From Viola odorata (Eukaryota; Streptophyta; Magnoliopsida; Malpighiales; Violaceae): a stretch of 64,000 bases of DNA. The stretch lies in the NCBI GenBank assembly GCA_963691705.1, contig OY829546.1, positions 2,614,001-2,678,000 on the forward strand, written 5' to 3'. The position numbers and the translations under genes are program-made. Positions 1 to 11,803 of this stretch are shown one piece after another; the stretch's first letter is position 1, and every line of letters starts with the position of its first letter. The notes beneath the pieces are model-generated. The model saw only the letters and a program-made list of their open reading frames with translations. It searched no databases and was not told the origin of the DNA.

Positions 1-159
1 TGCGCTGAAAATCAAATGATATGGGCCCGGTGATAGATCTACGGAGCCAATCTGGTTTGGTTGGGCTTAGCCCACAGTCATAAAAACACCCGCCAGAAAT
101 GCTTTTTGAGTTGGCGGCGGAGTTGTTTCATTATTGGAATGTTGATGGTATCGGGTTTT

Positions 160-412
160 CGATTAATTGACATTTTTTGACAAATTTTTTGGTTCATTTT
201 TTCTTATTATTTTATCTTTTTCGAAGTATATATTTTGTGAAAATGACAAATTAATCTTTCTGTATCAACCCAATTTGATGATGGTGTGATAATATGAGTA
301 GAAATTTAAAAAAATAATGAAACAATGTAAAATAAAATAAGATCAAACATCATTATTTTAAATTTTACTACTATTTCAGAAAATCAATTAATTGAAAACG
401 GAAGGAGTATAG
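160..412. mobile_element. Stowaway-like MITE remnant
   Basis: The internal sequence (TTTTTCGAAGTATATATTTTG, then CAACCCAATTTGATGATGGT and a TAAAATAAGATCAAA block) matches the complete Stowaway-like element at 52624-52848. The 3' end reads GGAAGGAGTA, the usual Stowaway terminus followed by TA. The 5' terminus is eroded, so the left border is approximate. Confidence 0.5.
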
Positions 413-721
413 TATACTCGGTGTTTTATTTAAGAACACACCTAATTAATATAGCGGATTGGTGGTGATGCATGAATTAGTTGCTTTAGGATTTATCTAT
501 AACTACGGGATACTCATTCTTTTTATTATCTCAATCGAGTCAATCTGATTCGTTTTTATCTATAGACAATGTATGAGTGGGAAAATTATGACTTCGTTGA
601 TGGAGAGGGATTAAAAAATTATGACTTCTTAATTTAATTTTAGAACTCCCCCCTTTTTTTAAGCTATACTTTTTTTTTTGTGTTTTGTTAAGTTTAAAAA
701 ACAAGGCATGTAAGATCGACA

Positions 722-1265
722 TGTTATCAGGTTGTAAGTTGTTTAGAAACTAAATTAATTAAAGTATCATACTACAAGTACTAAATTAGTCACGTTTAGA
801 TCACAAGAACTTGATTACATAAAATTTCTCAACACATAGACCAAAAATATCATCTTTCCCGGTATATATCCTCAACAGTATCTAACACATACCGATACCG
901 GTTCCGTCAGATAAGTATATCACTAGTACAACACGTTAAGGAAACTATCGAGAAAAGGAATAGGTATCGATAACGGTTGACCTAGCCTGAACGATACGTG
1001 TTCAAGGTGACCTACAAGACGAGGCTATAAATACCCTCCTTATCACCCATTCTTAAGCATACTCATAGACTGACACACACATATTGAAACTCTACCCAAA
1101 TACCTACCCATTCTTGATAGTTCTCCCTCATTATTTACTTTTATTATATTTACTGACTTGATCGTCGAATCTTCTACGCTAGAAACCCCCTTCGGTGTTT
1201 TGTAGGTGGCTTAGGAGCGGCGTGACAGTCCACATCAACTTATAAGATTACAAAACAGTCCTCAC
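722..1265 (+). mobile_element. Possible solo LTR or LTR remnant
   Basis: A TATAAATA box near 1024 is followed about 120-180 bp later by ACTGACTTGATCGTCGAATC, a C-rich run, and TTCGGTGTTTTGTAGGTGG. This order resembles the U3-R-U5 part of plant Ty3/gypsy LTRs. No second LTR, primer site or target duplication is visible in the window, so the borders are guesses and the call is tentative. Confidence 0.3.
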
Positions 1266-1989
1266 CCCAAATTGAGGATTATTAAGAAGAACCCATAATA
1301 ATGATAAATATAAAATGACAAAATAAAGGACCATAAATTGTTTATTTGCTTCTTTTGAAATGTTGATGCATACTAATTCCTTCTTGGTTGATTTATGACA
1401 ATACATTTAAGGAATTTTGATTTTTAATTGACTGGATTTATTATTACTATTCAGCTAATTACAAGAAATTATTACACTAGTTTAACAAACAAAAAATATT
1501 TACAAAAGGTAAAGGTAAGTTTGAAATTTGTAATAATTTCTTTTTTGTTTGAGTCCTCAAAGATTCGAGATCATCGGACGGTTCATAAGAATGATATTCA
1601 TTTAACGGGACGGAGGAACCAGTAAAATTACGAGAGTGTTTTAAACATTCGATTTTCCCCGCCACCCGATCAAATATACAATAAAAAATTACCCACCAAA
1701 GCAATTTTACAAAAATCAATAAAAAGTGAAAAATAAAAATAAAAAATAATCCCCACAAACCTTCGCCACCATTACCATCACATCTATCTCTGGTCTGCAT
1801 CAGGAGAGGAATCCCTACTTTTCCCATTTCCTCCACAGATCTCCAGATTTTCCACTCATCACACCCTAATTTCTCCTCTATTGATCGATTCTCCGTCGAC
1901 GATTAGAGAAACTTGGAAATCGCACATGGACCATTACTATCCCCGCTGCGGTCATCATCATCTTCATCGCCACCGTTGCTCGTTTTAGA

Positions 1990-2148
1990 ATGCCTGAGCT
2001 TCGTAGCCGAGCAGGCAGGAACTCAGATAAGCAGAATCCGAATCAGAATCCAATTAAGGTGACTGTACAGTCACGACCACAGAGGAGCAGAGGGGCTGCA
2101 GGGAAGAACATCAAGAGCGAGAAGGTTAAGAGCCTACTGTTCTAATAA
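1990..2148 (+). other. Detached N-terminal coding segment of the MLK gene
   Basis: ATG at 1990 opens a frame beginning MPELRSRAGR, the usual MLK/PPK N-terminus, but it ends in tandem stops (TAATAA) after about 50 residues. Family-like codons then continue in a second frame (EPTVLIKEV) up to GAGGATGAATGA, and the main ORF starts in the third frame at 2170. As written, the segment would act as an upstream ORF in the transcript. Two one-base losses or assembly errors would explain it equally well. Confidence 0.6.
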
Positions 2149-2169
2149 AGGAGGTTTGTATAGAAGAGG

Positions 2170-5100
2170 ATGAATGAATTCGACAGTGGCGGCCAAAGCG
2201 CCGATAAAGGCCCTGGGGCGGAAGACGAGGGAAGCACAGCCCCTATTCCAGAAAAGGTGCAGTTTTGTTAACATTTTCTGGAGTATATTTGGGTTGGCTG
2301 CCTAGGAAGGTTGCAAAAATGCTGGAAATTTTGATTTTTTGGATTTTACGTGTTACTACATTTAGCCAAACGTCATTATTCATTTATTTATTAACTTTGT
2401 CGACAACAGGTTCAGGTTGGGGGTTCACCAATGTATAGAGTAGAAAAGAAGCTGGGGAAGGGAGGCTTCGGACAAGTATATGTTGGTCGGAGAACGGGTC
2501 ATGTTGCTTCCAGTGAAAGAATTGGTCCTGGAGCCATAGAGGTTTGTGACAATTGTTGCAAAGCTAGTTGGTGACATGCTGGAGGCTATTGTACTGATAA
2601 AGGGTTTATGGGATTTTTGTGGATTTTAGGTGGCATTAAAATTTGAGCATAGAAGCAGCAAAGGATGTAATTATGGACCACCGTATGAGTGGCAAGTTTA
2701 CAAGTGAGACTTGCTTCTACTAATGTTTCTTGTCGTGTGTTGGTGGAGATGGATTTTATGTCTGTGGTTGTAACACATGCTGTTTCTGCTGTTTGCACAG
2801 TGCACTTGGTGGGAGTCATGGTGTGCCACGAGTTCATTATAAAGGGAGGCAAGGTGATTACTATGTCATGGTATGTGAATTAATGGTCTTATGGTGCTTA
2901 AGTGGTGGCTTCGTTAGTGTTTGTTTTGGGAGACAGTTTAAGTAAATACTTTCTGGGATGCAGGTTATGGACATTCTTGGACCTAGTTTATGGGATGCTT
3001 GGAATAATAATTCAAACACGTGAGTTCCTTTTTAATTTGTCATGTCATACATTTTACAGGTTTAGATATGCTAGGTGTTTGAAATCTTTCTGATGCTTAT
3101 TTTTCATCTTTGAATTCCAGGATGTCTATTGAAATGGTTGCATGCATAGCCATTGAGGCAATCTCTATATTGGAGAAGATGCATTCCAGAGGGTGATGCT
3201 TCATACACAATTCTTTTTACTAAGCTCCATATTCTAATGGGTGGATTGAAATGCTGTTCTTGAATGATACTTGGGTTTTTGGGTGTTGATACAATTGATG
3301 CCATTATCTGTTTGAGTTGTGTGCCTGGGTCCCTGGCATTGCTGTTTTTCCATCTTGAGGAGAACTTTCCTTATATGCTTGTTTCTACTGTGCAGATATG
3401 TTCATGGTGATGTGAAACCGGAGAACTTTTTACTTGGTCCCCCAGGGACACCGGAAGCGAAAAAGCTGTTCCTTGTTGACTTGGGACTTGGTAAGTTGGT
3501 GTTTTGATAGCCATGCTGTTTCTCTGTGTGGTGCTTATTTCCCTCAAAGGGATGGAAGATACCTAATATGTATCCATACTATTTCTTATTTTGACTGGAC
3601 ACTGTACAGCAACTAGGTGGAGAGATAGTTCAACCGGCCTTCATGTTGAGTATGATCAACGTCCAGATGTTTTCAGGTGGAAATTATGTTCTTTTAAACC
3701 TGCTTCATATCTATGGGAATCATATTATCTTTTCTTTTATGACTCACTGCGGTCAATATGCCTCGATTTAGGGGAACGGTAAGGTATGCCAGTGTTCATG
3801 CTCACCTCGGTAGAACTAGTAGCAGGAGGGATGACCTAGAATCGCTTGCCTACACACTTATTTTTCTTCTCCGAGGTCGACTGCCCTGGCAAGGATATCA
3901 GGTTTCTAGATTCTGGATCCAGTAGAAACATAGTTTTCTTTAACTCCCTTGTTATTCTAACTCTAAGTCACTTTAGGGGGAAAATAAAGGGTTCCTTGTT
4001 TGCAAAAAGAAGATGGCCACATCCCCGGAAACTCTGTGCTGCTTTTGTCCTGTGCCTTTCCGACAGTTTGTTGAGTACGTTGTAAATTTGAAGTTTGATG
4101 AGGAACCAAATTATGCAAAATACATCTCCCTTTTTGATGGGATAGTTGGCCCAAATCCAGATATTAGGCCAATAAACACAGATGGTGCTCAGAAGGTAGG
4201 TGTTCCCCTATAGACTTAATAGGTAGTATCTGTTTAATTGAATTGAGGGTTCGTGTTTTCTTTGTTGTCATTCTGTTAACCTAATGTCTTGTTTGCTGAA
4301 GCTCATATATCAGGTTGGACATAAGAGAGGACGACTGACTATGGAAGAGGAAGAAGATGAACAACCAAAGAAGAAGGTGCGGATGGGAATGCCTGCAACA
4401 CAATGGATAAGTGTATACAATGCACGCCGGCCCATGAAGCAAAGGTATGCACCACGAGAGAGAGAGAGTCTTCAAGTTTTGTGCAAAATATGAGAAATTG
4501 AGCATGTCCTTTCCTCTTGTAGATTTCACTACAATGTAGCTGATGTCAGGCTTTCCCAACACATAGAGAAAGGAAATGAAGATGGATTATTCATCAGCTG
4601 TGTGGCCTCTTGCTCAAACCTATGGGCCTTAATTATGGATGCTGGCACCAACTTCAGTGCTCAAGTTTATGAGCTATCCCCTCACTTTCTCCACAAGGTT
4701 GGTATGTTTGTGAGTCATTCTGCTTTGCTAATTTACAGTGCTGGCATCCATTATATCGTGTGTTACATTTGTTGAGGCCTCTTTTTACACCACTTGAACT
4801 GCGCGTTGCTAAGTTTGCCTGACTTGTTTCTTTTATTCTTAAAGGAGTGGATAATGGAACAGTGGCATCCATTATATCGTGCGTTACATTTGTTGAGGCC
4901 TCTTTTTACAACACTTAAACTGCGCGTTGCTAAGTTTGCCTAACTTGTTTCTTTTATTTTTAAAGGAGTGGATAATGGAACAGTGGGAAAAGAATTATTA
5001 CATCAGTGCAATTGCAGGAGCCAATAGTGGGAGCTCCTTGGTTGTGATGTCTAAGGGTGAGTACAAATATCACCTAGGCTTATGGAATCTCAGTGTCATA

Positions 5101-5760
5101 TTATATCAATTAACTTTCCTTGCATTGATGGATTTAGGAACCCAATATTTACAGCAATCTTATAAAGTCAGTGATTCGTTTCCCTTCAAGTGGATCAACA
5201 AGAAATGGAGAGAGGGTTTTTATGTCACAGCTATGGCCACTGCAGGGAGTAGATGGGCAATTGTCATGTCTCGTGGTGCAGGATTTTCTGACCAGGTCTG
5301 ATTGAATGTTTAGAAAATGTGTGTTATGATAGAAATGTTTTCTTCTATTGAGGAAAAGATAGTTCTGCAACAATTTTTCTTACCCTCTGTTTTACACCCA
5401 AATATAGGTTGTGGAGCTAGATTTTCTCTACCCTAGTGAAGGCGTTCATCGGAGATGGGATGGTGGTTATCGTATCACTTCAACTGCAGCAACTTGGGAC
5501 CAGACTGCTCTTGTTCTCAGTGTGCCTCGAAGAAAACCATCTGATGAAACGCAGGAGACACTCCGAACTTCTGCATTTCCGAGTACACATGTCAAGGTCC
5601 ATTACTCAATTTTCCATTTTTTATATTGCTTTCTGCATATCTTTTGTTTCTCCAAGTATTAATTATGGGTGCTTCATTTCTTTATTTTTTTCTTTTTCAG
5701 GAGAAGTGGGCGAAGAATCTTTACATTGCATCTGTTTGCTATGGTCGAACTGTTTCGTGA
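2170..5760 (+). CDS. MLK: MUT9-like/PPK casein kinase 1-like protein kinase
   Basis: Ser/Thr kinase of the plant MLK (PPK) family, nuclear kinases that phosphorylate histone H3 and light/clock proteins. Sixteen exons: 2170-2256, 2410-2541, 2630-2703, 2801-2870, 2964-3019, 3121-3192, 3396-3490, 3610-3676, 3772-3901, 3977-4195, 4302-4444, 4523-4697, 4966-5056, 5138-5295, 5408-5596, 5701-5760, summing to 605 residues. The glycine loop GKGGFG is at 45-50, the ATP lysine in VALKF at 77, the catalytic HGDVKPEN at 167-174 (HGD replaces HRD) and DLG at 192-194. A basic KKKVRMG stretch and the family C-terminal domain ending CYGRTVS follow. A family-typical MPELRS start lies at 1990, but that frame reaches a stop near 2143 and would need two single-base shifts to join. 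I therefore start at ATG 2170 (MNEFDSGG). A duplicated acceptor precedes exon 13. Confidence 0.92.
4742..4985 (+). repeat. Tandem 121-bp duplication spanning an intron 3' end and exon start
   Basis: Two near-identical copies in tandem (about 4742-4864 and 4863-4985) each contain the end of MLK intron 12, an acceptor TTAAAG/TAAAG, and the first bases of exon 13 (GAGTGGATAATGGAACAGTGG). They differ by a few substitutions. The acceptors end at 4844 and 4965, exactly 121 bp apart. Only the second leads into the full exon; the first leads to an in-frame TAA at 4941-4943. Confidence 0.95.
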
Positions 5761-7381
5761 GAACTGCAGCTATATTGATGCATTGTAAGATTGAGGAAGA
5801 CATTTCTTGTCACACTAGAAGCAATCATCCAACCAAGTGCAATTGACTCATCACGACATTTGGACTTTATGTATGCAAAATTCTTCTTATGCTGCCATCA
5901 CATAGTATCTGTTATGAATACCTGTGCACTGTCGTTCAATTGTGTCGACACAAGTAAGCTTATGTCAGATGTTTTGTGTCTGCTAGGATGGGGTTGATCT
6001 ACATGTCGCTAAGAAATTTGTATAGTTATCGAACAGTAGTCACTTGATTGAAGGCATGTGCACAGGTCACGCTTTTAAATGGTTGATGGTATTTTGGGAG
6101 TGAGCAGGCATGTTTTCCACTGGGCATTTTTAGTCATTGAGTCTGTACTTACCTTTTGCTTCTTCCATACTTTTTGGACTTAGAGATCCTTGAGATCTTT
6201 CACCCCATACTTCTGGGATATCTAAATTTGACCTAAAAGAGAGGATGTACTTATTTTTGTATACTTCCAAAGAAAAGTTTGTAACTTTTTCTTCATTATT
6301 TAAGATATTTCCCTGTAATTTATGCTCATATTCGTGTCCGATTAAAATGCTGCAAGTACTTTGTGGTTTTTTTCTGATTAGTGTATCTGGCTTGAGTAAA
6401 TTGGAGTGCTTCCGTTTCCTTCACCTCCCATGAAAGATACTGCTTTACCTTCCAAATTGTCCTGTAAGTTTGTTTTTGTACCATGTTTGGTGCTGAGTTC
6501 CATCTAATTTATCACTCTTGTTGTGGCTGTGTCTCGTTGTTAGGCACCGATACAGAATGTGTCTATTATTAGGGTGACCTAGATGAGTAGGTGAGCCTTG
6601 AAAACTCACTAGCATGGTAGTCAATTGCCAAGAATACATTTAAAGGCTGCCTTCATTTTTATCAAAGTGGTCATCAGATATGTATCATTCAAGTGGTTTG
6701 TCTATTTTCTTCACCTGTTGCAGGATAATGTGTTTTTACTAGATTTTGGTTTGCTATCAAGTGTTTCATGGCTCATGATTTCCAAATTGGAGACAGAACG
6801 CAAGATGATATCCTACAAAAATGATCTTTATGCTCGGTGAGTGCTCTGACCAGTCTAGGAAAACTTGATGCAAAGCTCATGGATTTTATTCTGTTGTTTG
6901 CTTCATATATAGTTGCTATTGGGTTGGATTGAGATTTATAGTAGTATTTTTTCAGGAATTATTCCTGATCTGGGTATTACACATCCAGACTGAGACACTT
7001 GTATTGAACTAATTGGTAAATGTTTCTGTTCCTGTGCCTATTATCTATTTGATTGTCTAGTGCTTGAATGGCTCTTTCTTTTCACTTTGTTAATGGTGAA
7101 ATGTTCTTTGCTTGATGGTCTGCTGAAGTGTGGTCTTTCTTTTCCTCCTTATTTCAGCACCCTGTTTGTTGTATTTGGTTCGTGAGTGATTTCAATGTCC
7201 TCATTGGAGATTAGATAATGCAATTTTCTTTCAAAACAACGCCAATCTATATGATGATTATATTATGCCACACACTCAGCTGACTTCATATTTATTTACT
7301 ATTCAATTTTAAATTTGAGTGTAGTTGTTAATATTTGTAATGATGTGCTTGGTGTTGAAACTTATTTACCCTGTATTGCAG
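5761..7381. other. MLK 3' region and intergenic DNA
   Basis: No gene is supported. The first few hundred bases are likely MLK 3' UTR. The segment 6905-7110 is repeated almost unchanged at 22180-22395, the left edge of a larger paralogous block. It may hold intron sequence of the MTR4 fragment that follows, but I recognise no further exon of that gene. Confidence 0.5.
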
Positions 7382-7559
7382 ATCAAGGTTAAAGAAGGTG
7401 GAACCGATTGGGGTTGGGGTGTTGTGGTAAATGTTGTTAAAAAGCCCTCTGCAGGGTTGGGGTCATTGCCTTCACGTGGTGGTGGGTATATAGTGGACAC
7501 TTTACTCCATTGCTCTCCTGGACCAAATGATACTGGGTCACGTCCAAGACCATGTCCAG
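7382..7559 (+). pseudogene. Orphan exon of an MTR4/HEN2-like DExH RNA helicase
   Basis: The frame from 7382 reads IKVKEGGTDWGWGVVVNVV, then SLPSRGGGYIVDTLLHC and RPRPCP. This matches the region after the helicase core in nuclear-exosome helicases of the MTR4 (HEN2/DExH9) family. It follows a good acceptor (GTATTGCAG) but has no GT donor; the frame breaks at the boundary shared with the repeated block starting about 7550. Neither the helicase motifs nor the C-terminal arch domain is present nearby. It is a single captured or left-over exon, not a working gene. Confidence 0.8.
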
Positions 7560-7887
7560 GATAGGATCGAATCCTTCTGCCCTAGAATGTGGCATACTAT
7601 TTAATCATCCAGTATATTTGTCTGAAATATTTGGTTCAAATAGTAATACTTAAATTTATGATTGGTCAAATCCTTGAAAACTAACGCTTGATCTGATATT
7701 ATTGCTATGACTCTTGACACTTGATTCTACTCTTTGAAAACAGGAAACGGATTGCCTGATCCCAAGCGCATCACATACCACTACAAGATCAGATACAGCA
7801 CTAACCTAACGCAAAAAAAAATCGAAAATTTCATAAATATATTTTTACTAGCTTTTTCCCCAGGCGATTTTTAAAATCTTTACAAGG

Positions 7888-8144
7888 TACTCCCTCTGTC
7901 CCTCAATAAATATCTTCCTCGCATCCCAATATTCAGGAGGGAACACATATCGAGGAGGCCGGATGAGGCACTATTTGACCCCAAAAAAATTCGATTTTTT
8001 TTTGAACGTACGTTAATAACGTACTTCCCAGAAAAAATTAGGGACAATTGTCTCAAATAGTACGTCTACCGGTCGTTTTAAGATACGTACCGAAACAGTA
8101 AAAACAAAAGCTAAAACGACATTTATTGAGGGACGAAGAGAGTA
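7888..8144. mobile_element. Stowaway-type MITE with TA target duplication
   Basis: Terminal inverted repeats CTCCCTCTGTCCCTCAATAA and its complement near 8115-8142 lie between TA dinucleotides. The paralogous copies at about 23436 and 25742 read straight through GGTAATTAG without the element, so they are empty sites that fix both ends and the TA duplication. It lies just downstream of the SHH gene. Confidence 0.92.
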
Positions 8145-8320
8145 ATTAGTCAACGAGATGATACACTAAAAACGAAAAAGTAACACCAAAATCGATCAGC
8201 TCGTTGAAACTTCCTTACAATTGCTTACCTGCCAATATCAAGCATTATAAAGCCTGGACGCGAACAAAGAAGAAATGAGCGACATAGTTGACAAAAGGAT
8301 GAGATCAACCTTAGGAAGAT

Positions 8321-10747
8321 CTAAAATGTTGGCCTGTAACATAATCTCCTTAGACGAATCTTTTCCTAGACGAAGAAACACAAGAATTCAGCAATAGATA
8401 ATTTCAGCACGATCCTTCGCATAATTGATGACATAAATATATATTCTGTATAATGTCTACTTTAACCAAAGTTAGAAGATATAATTTATACTTACCTCTA
8501 TGCCATCATGATCGTATCGAATTGTGAAAATACATCTACAACCTCTTACATCGTGCACTTTCCTTTGAATATCTAAAACACGAGCATCATAGTAGATTGT
8601 CTGATCCCTCCTCTCCTACCATAAACCAAGTTGCACAAAGTAAGAAATACTGCCAAAAGTGTGCTGATGGTTTGCAGGTGTACCGGAACAACAAACTGCA
8701 ATTAATCACCTGGAAGCAGCAGACATGATCGCCGACCTTTACTTTATGACATTCTGAACTGTCGAGAGGGACAGATTGCTCTCGTACTGCTTTTTTTACA
8801 CTAACCCACTCATCCTCCTCGGCCCCAAATCCAGCGAATCTTACACGAACTTCCTTTAATATACAGAAAATAAGATGTATTAAGGGATAGAAATCTAACT
8901 CACTAAATTAGAGCTTAATTCCAGGTGCCTTTGTTAACTGGGTCTTAGGTTGTCCTATTTCCCAATATTGTGCTTGCATCAATGTACTGCAACTACTTCT
9001 ATTTTACGCCATTTATTCCTGTTTTCACAAAGGTTAAAGCATGAGTTTAAGATCTGAATACTCACAGCTTCCCCTGATGTAAGAAATCGGTGACAGAGGA
9101 ACATATCAACATCATACCTGGAAAAAATATATGCATACACAGTGTCAGATGTGGTCATTGCACATTAAGTCAATGGTTAAACAACATCTACCAAAAAGAT
9201 CGGTACATACGTGATCATCAAAATTCTTACTCAACTAAAAAATTCAAATTTGAATGAATTCTACTCTCTTTAGAAGTAGGAGATAGAATTCATTCAATCA
9301 ACACACGAAATATTAGAAGCAAGGTGTTTCTTCCAAATCAGGTGGTTCAAAGCACTAAGGCTCTCATGCCAGTATATTCACATCTTTCAATCCACAAAAC
9401 AATGGCAAATCCAACAGAATAATACCAACACATCAAAGAAACAGATGCAGATTTTCCATAAAGCTGCACACATGCTTACCATGCCCCATCTTTTGATGAT
9501 CTAGCCTCAAATTCCAACTCTGATATATCACAAACTTCGACACCTATTTTCAAACAAGCAATGTTAGGAATGGTTGAACAAATTCCTCACATGTTATCAT
9601 CTGCATATTATTCAATGCATCTTTCCTGGTAATAACCTATCATTTTTAATAGTGGAAAAGAAAGTTGAATGAATTTATAACAGTCAAGTGAACATGAGTG
9701 GAAGGATTGACGCAAGAAACTATTACAGAAGTTCTAAAAAACTAGTCCTATACACTAAATAATGAGGATATTTAGAAAATCTTGTATCAGCAAAGACTAT
9801 TAGAAAGTAAGTATTCTTGTGTGATTTTCTGCTGTTGAAACAGTACTCAATATCGTATCAAATATCAAGAAATATAAGCACCTTTAGGCGTTTGAGAATC
9901 TTCTCTTTCCTCCGAAGAAAGACTGGCCTCTTGGGGCAGAGAATCACTTTTTGAAGCAAGAGGTGAAGACGCGACTTTGGATGGGCAACCCTGCTCCTTA
10001 TCCTGGAACCAGTTTTGTACCTAAGATGTAATTGATAGAATAGAAAAGTTACAAGACACACAATGACACAATCACTAGCATATTGAAAATTGCTCGAATA
10101 AATTGGTAAAAGAAGGCATGACGCGGAGATGTAAAACCTCAGTCCATTTGACAATAGGTTTCCCAGCGCGACCAGAAGAGGAACTGCAACGAAAGCAAAA
10201 GGAAAATCGAATCAGAAACAGACCCAAACAACCACGTCGCAAAAGAGAACGCCATGGATGCACCTAAAACTCTAAGAAACAAAATGAATTCACCGATTTA
10301 AAAGTACATTGAGATTGAACCAGGCAAAACTCACTTAAAACCTCTTGCAAGTCTTTGAAAATACTCCTTTTCCATTGGCTGGTCTGCTTCCTTCAGCAAA
10401 TTCTCCATCTTTTCAATCTGCCAACGAACAAAAGCGAAAAAGAAGAGCGTTAATCAAGCCATTCAATTCAGTCAATATTGATCAGGCACCTATCCGACAT
10501 TGCTCATGCGCTCATAAACAAATGAATTCAATCAATTCACAGCATTTATCCAAAAAAGGACCAAAAGCCTATATCTTTTGCATCAGAAGTAAAACCAAAA
10601 CAAACCAATAATTTCTCCCCAAAATACCAAATTAGCTGCAAAAGTAAGAAAAACCCAGAAAAAAAGGAAAAGCATATGTCATACCTCAGCCTTTGTGAAG
10701 CCAGTGAAAACCAGCCTCTGCCTCTTTCTAGGGCGGAGACCATCCAT
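8321..10747 (-). CDS. SHH: SAWADEE homeodomain homolog (SHH1/SHH2-like)
   Basis: Chromatin reader of the SHH family. SHH1/DTF1 binds H3 tails through its SAWADEE domain and recruits RNA polymerase IV for 24-nt siRNA production in RNA-directed DNA methylation. Nine exons on the minus strand: 10685-10747, 10335-10417, 10138-10183, 9882-10020, 9480-9543, 9066-9117, 8710-8853, 8496-8615, 8321-8365, summing to 251 residues. A homeodomain-like part ([14 protein letters not shown] to [10 protein letters not shown]) is followed by an acidic/serine linker. The SAWADEE domain runs from [17 protein letters not shown] through [17 protein letters not shown] and [16 protein letters not shown] to the basic end [11 protein letters not shown]. 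No break is seen, so this is the intact member. Degraded copies of exons 5-9 lie at 23.5 and 25.9-27.1 kb. Whether it is SHH1 or SHH2 cannot be settled by eye. Confidence 0.92.
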
Positions 10748-10782
10748 GATACCTCTCTGCAGATCAAATAAAAGAACCCTAA

Positions 10783-10830
10783 TATCCTCTCCTCTCCTCT
10801 CCTCTCCTCTCCTCTCCTCTCCTCTCCTCT
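10783..10830. repeat. (CTCCT)n microsatellite in the SHH 5' leader
   Basis: About nine or ten perfect copies of a CCTCT pentamer start about 35 bp upstream of the SHH start codon, so a purine-rich (GAGGA)n tract probably lies in the 5' UTR of the minus-strand transcript. Confidence 0.95.
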
Positions 10831-11293
10831 AATAAGAATACTAAAAAAGATTCTTGCTTTTAATCCTACGGATTATGAAGAAATAAAACTAAACAGAGAT
10901 GGGTTTAGGCAGCTTAGTTTCGAGAACAGTAGAATGTCCGTGTTTTCCCCCTTTTTGGTTAAAAAGAAATAAACTTCTTGAGTAATAGATTGTTCTTTAT
11001 ATATATCATTATATGGTCAAAAGCAGGCGAACAGTTGCTACCGTTGAGCGCTCGAGAAAGGTCGTGTGCTGCTACTTAGTATTACTACAATCTGGGTACG
11101 ACGAAAGAAGATCAAACGCAATCTGGGTACTTTTGTAATGAATCTTAATAATATACATCATCTTCCTTACTCGCAGGAGAAAGAAAATTATCTCTTACTC
11201 TATTTTATTTATATTTTTACCATGAGCAAATATTATGAATCTGTGGTGTGTGCTAACATTACTTGTGGGCTTGCTGGTTTTTATGGACCACTG
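10831..11293. other. SHH promoter region
   Basis: No gene. A TATATATCATTATAT stretch near 10998-11012 is a plausible core promoter on the minus strand. From about 11230 the sequence belongs to the block repeated at 30036. Confidence 0.4.
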
Positions 11294-11803
11294 GATTGAT
11301 ATGATCCATTAACAATTAATAATGGGCCACCAACTTTTAGCCCATTTGGATTGATATGATCCACTGACAATTAATAATAGGCCACTAACATCTAGCCCAT
11401 TTTGATTGATGATCTAGATCTACTAACATTTAATGACGGGCCACTAATTTTTAGCCCATTTAAATATTCACAAATAATTCAATTTAAAGCATACTATAAC
11501 TATTTGTGCATATTACCGTTTTGCTTTTTTTGGGGTCAATAATAATAACAATATATACCATTGGCGTCTCGAGAGTAAGTAATATACAAAGTTATGTTCG
11601 CTTCCAACAGTGTAATTAATCGGATTGAATCAACGATTATTTACCAAATTACGTATTGCGAATTTCATTGGTTATAATTTAAAATTTATTTTTATTTTTG
11701 AATAGCAAATGTCGAATAACTTATTGAGTTTGGTTATATATTTAAAATTTATTTTAATGAGGTATTTCTATCACCAAACGATTAGCCACACTAGCTGATA
11801 TCT
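11230..11803. repeat. Block duplicated at 30036-32447 and 33858-33914
   Basis: 11230-11505 matches 30036-30298, 11506-11740 matches 32187-32430, and 11747-11803 matches 33858-33914. The second copy is interrupted by the 1.9-kb transposon at 30299 and by about 1.4 kb between 32447 and 33858. The similarity stops at GCTGATATC, exactly where the UBP-like fragment begins. Confidence 0.9.
11294..11461. repeat. Three tandem ~55-bp repeats
   Basis: Each unit starts GATTGATATGATC (shortened in the third) and runs through a TAATGGGCC/GACGGGCC block to TAGCCCATTT. The three units have diverged from one another. The same array recurs at about 30099-30262. Confidence 0.85.

Larger units (their letters stand above)
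1..1989. other. Intergenic region upstream of the MLK kinase
   Basis: AT-rich DNA with no ORF I can support. It holds a MITE remnant near 160-412 and a possible LTR remnant near 722-1265, listed separately. The stretch just before the kinase, about 1740-1989, is pyrimidine-rich and probably the 5' UTR. Short ORFs here have no recognisable composition. Confidence 0.6.
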
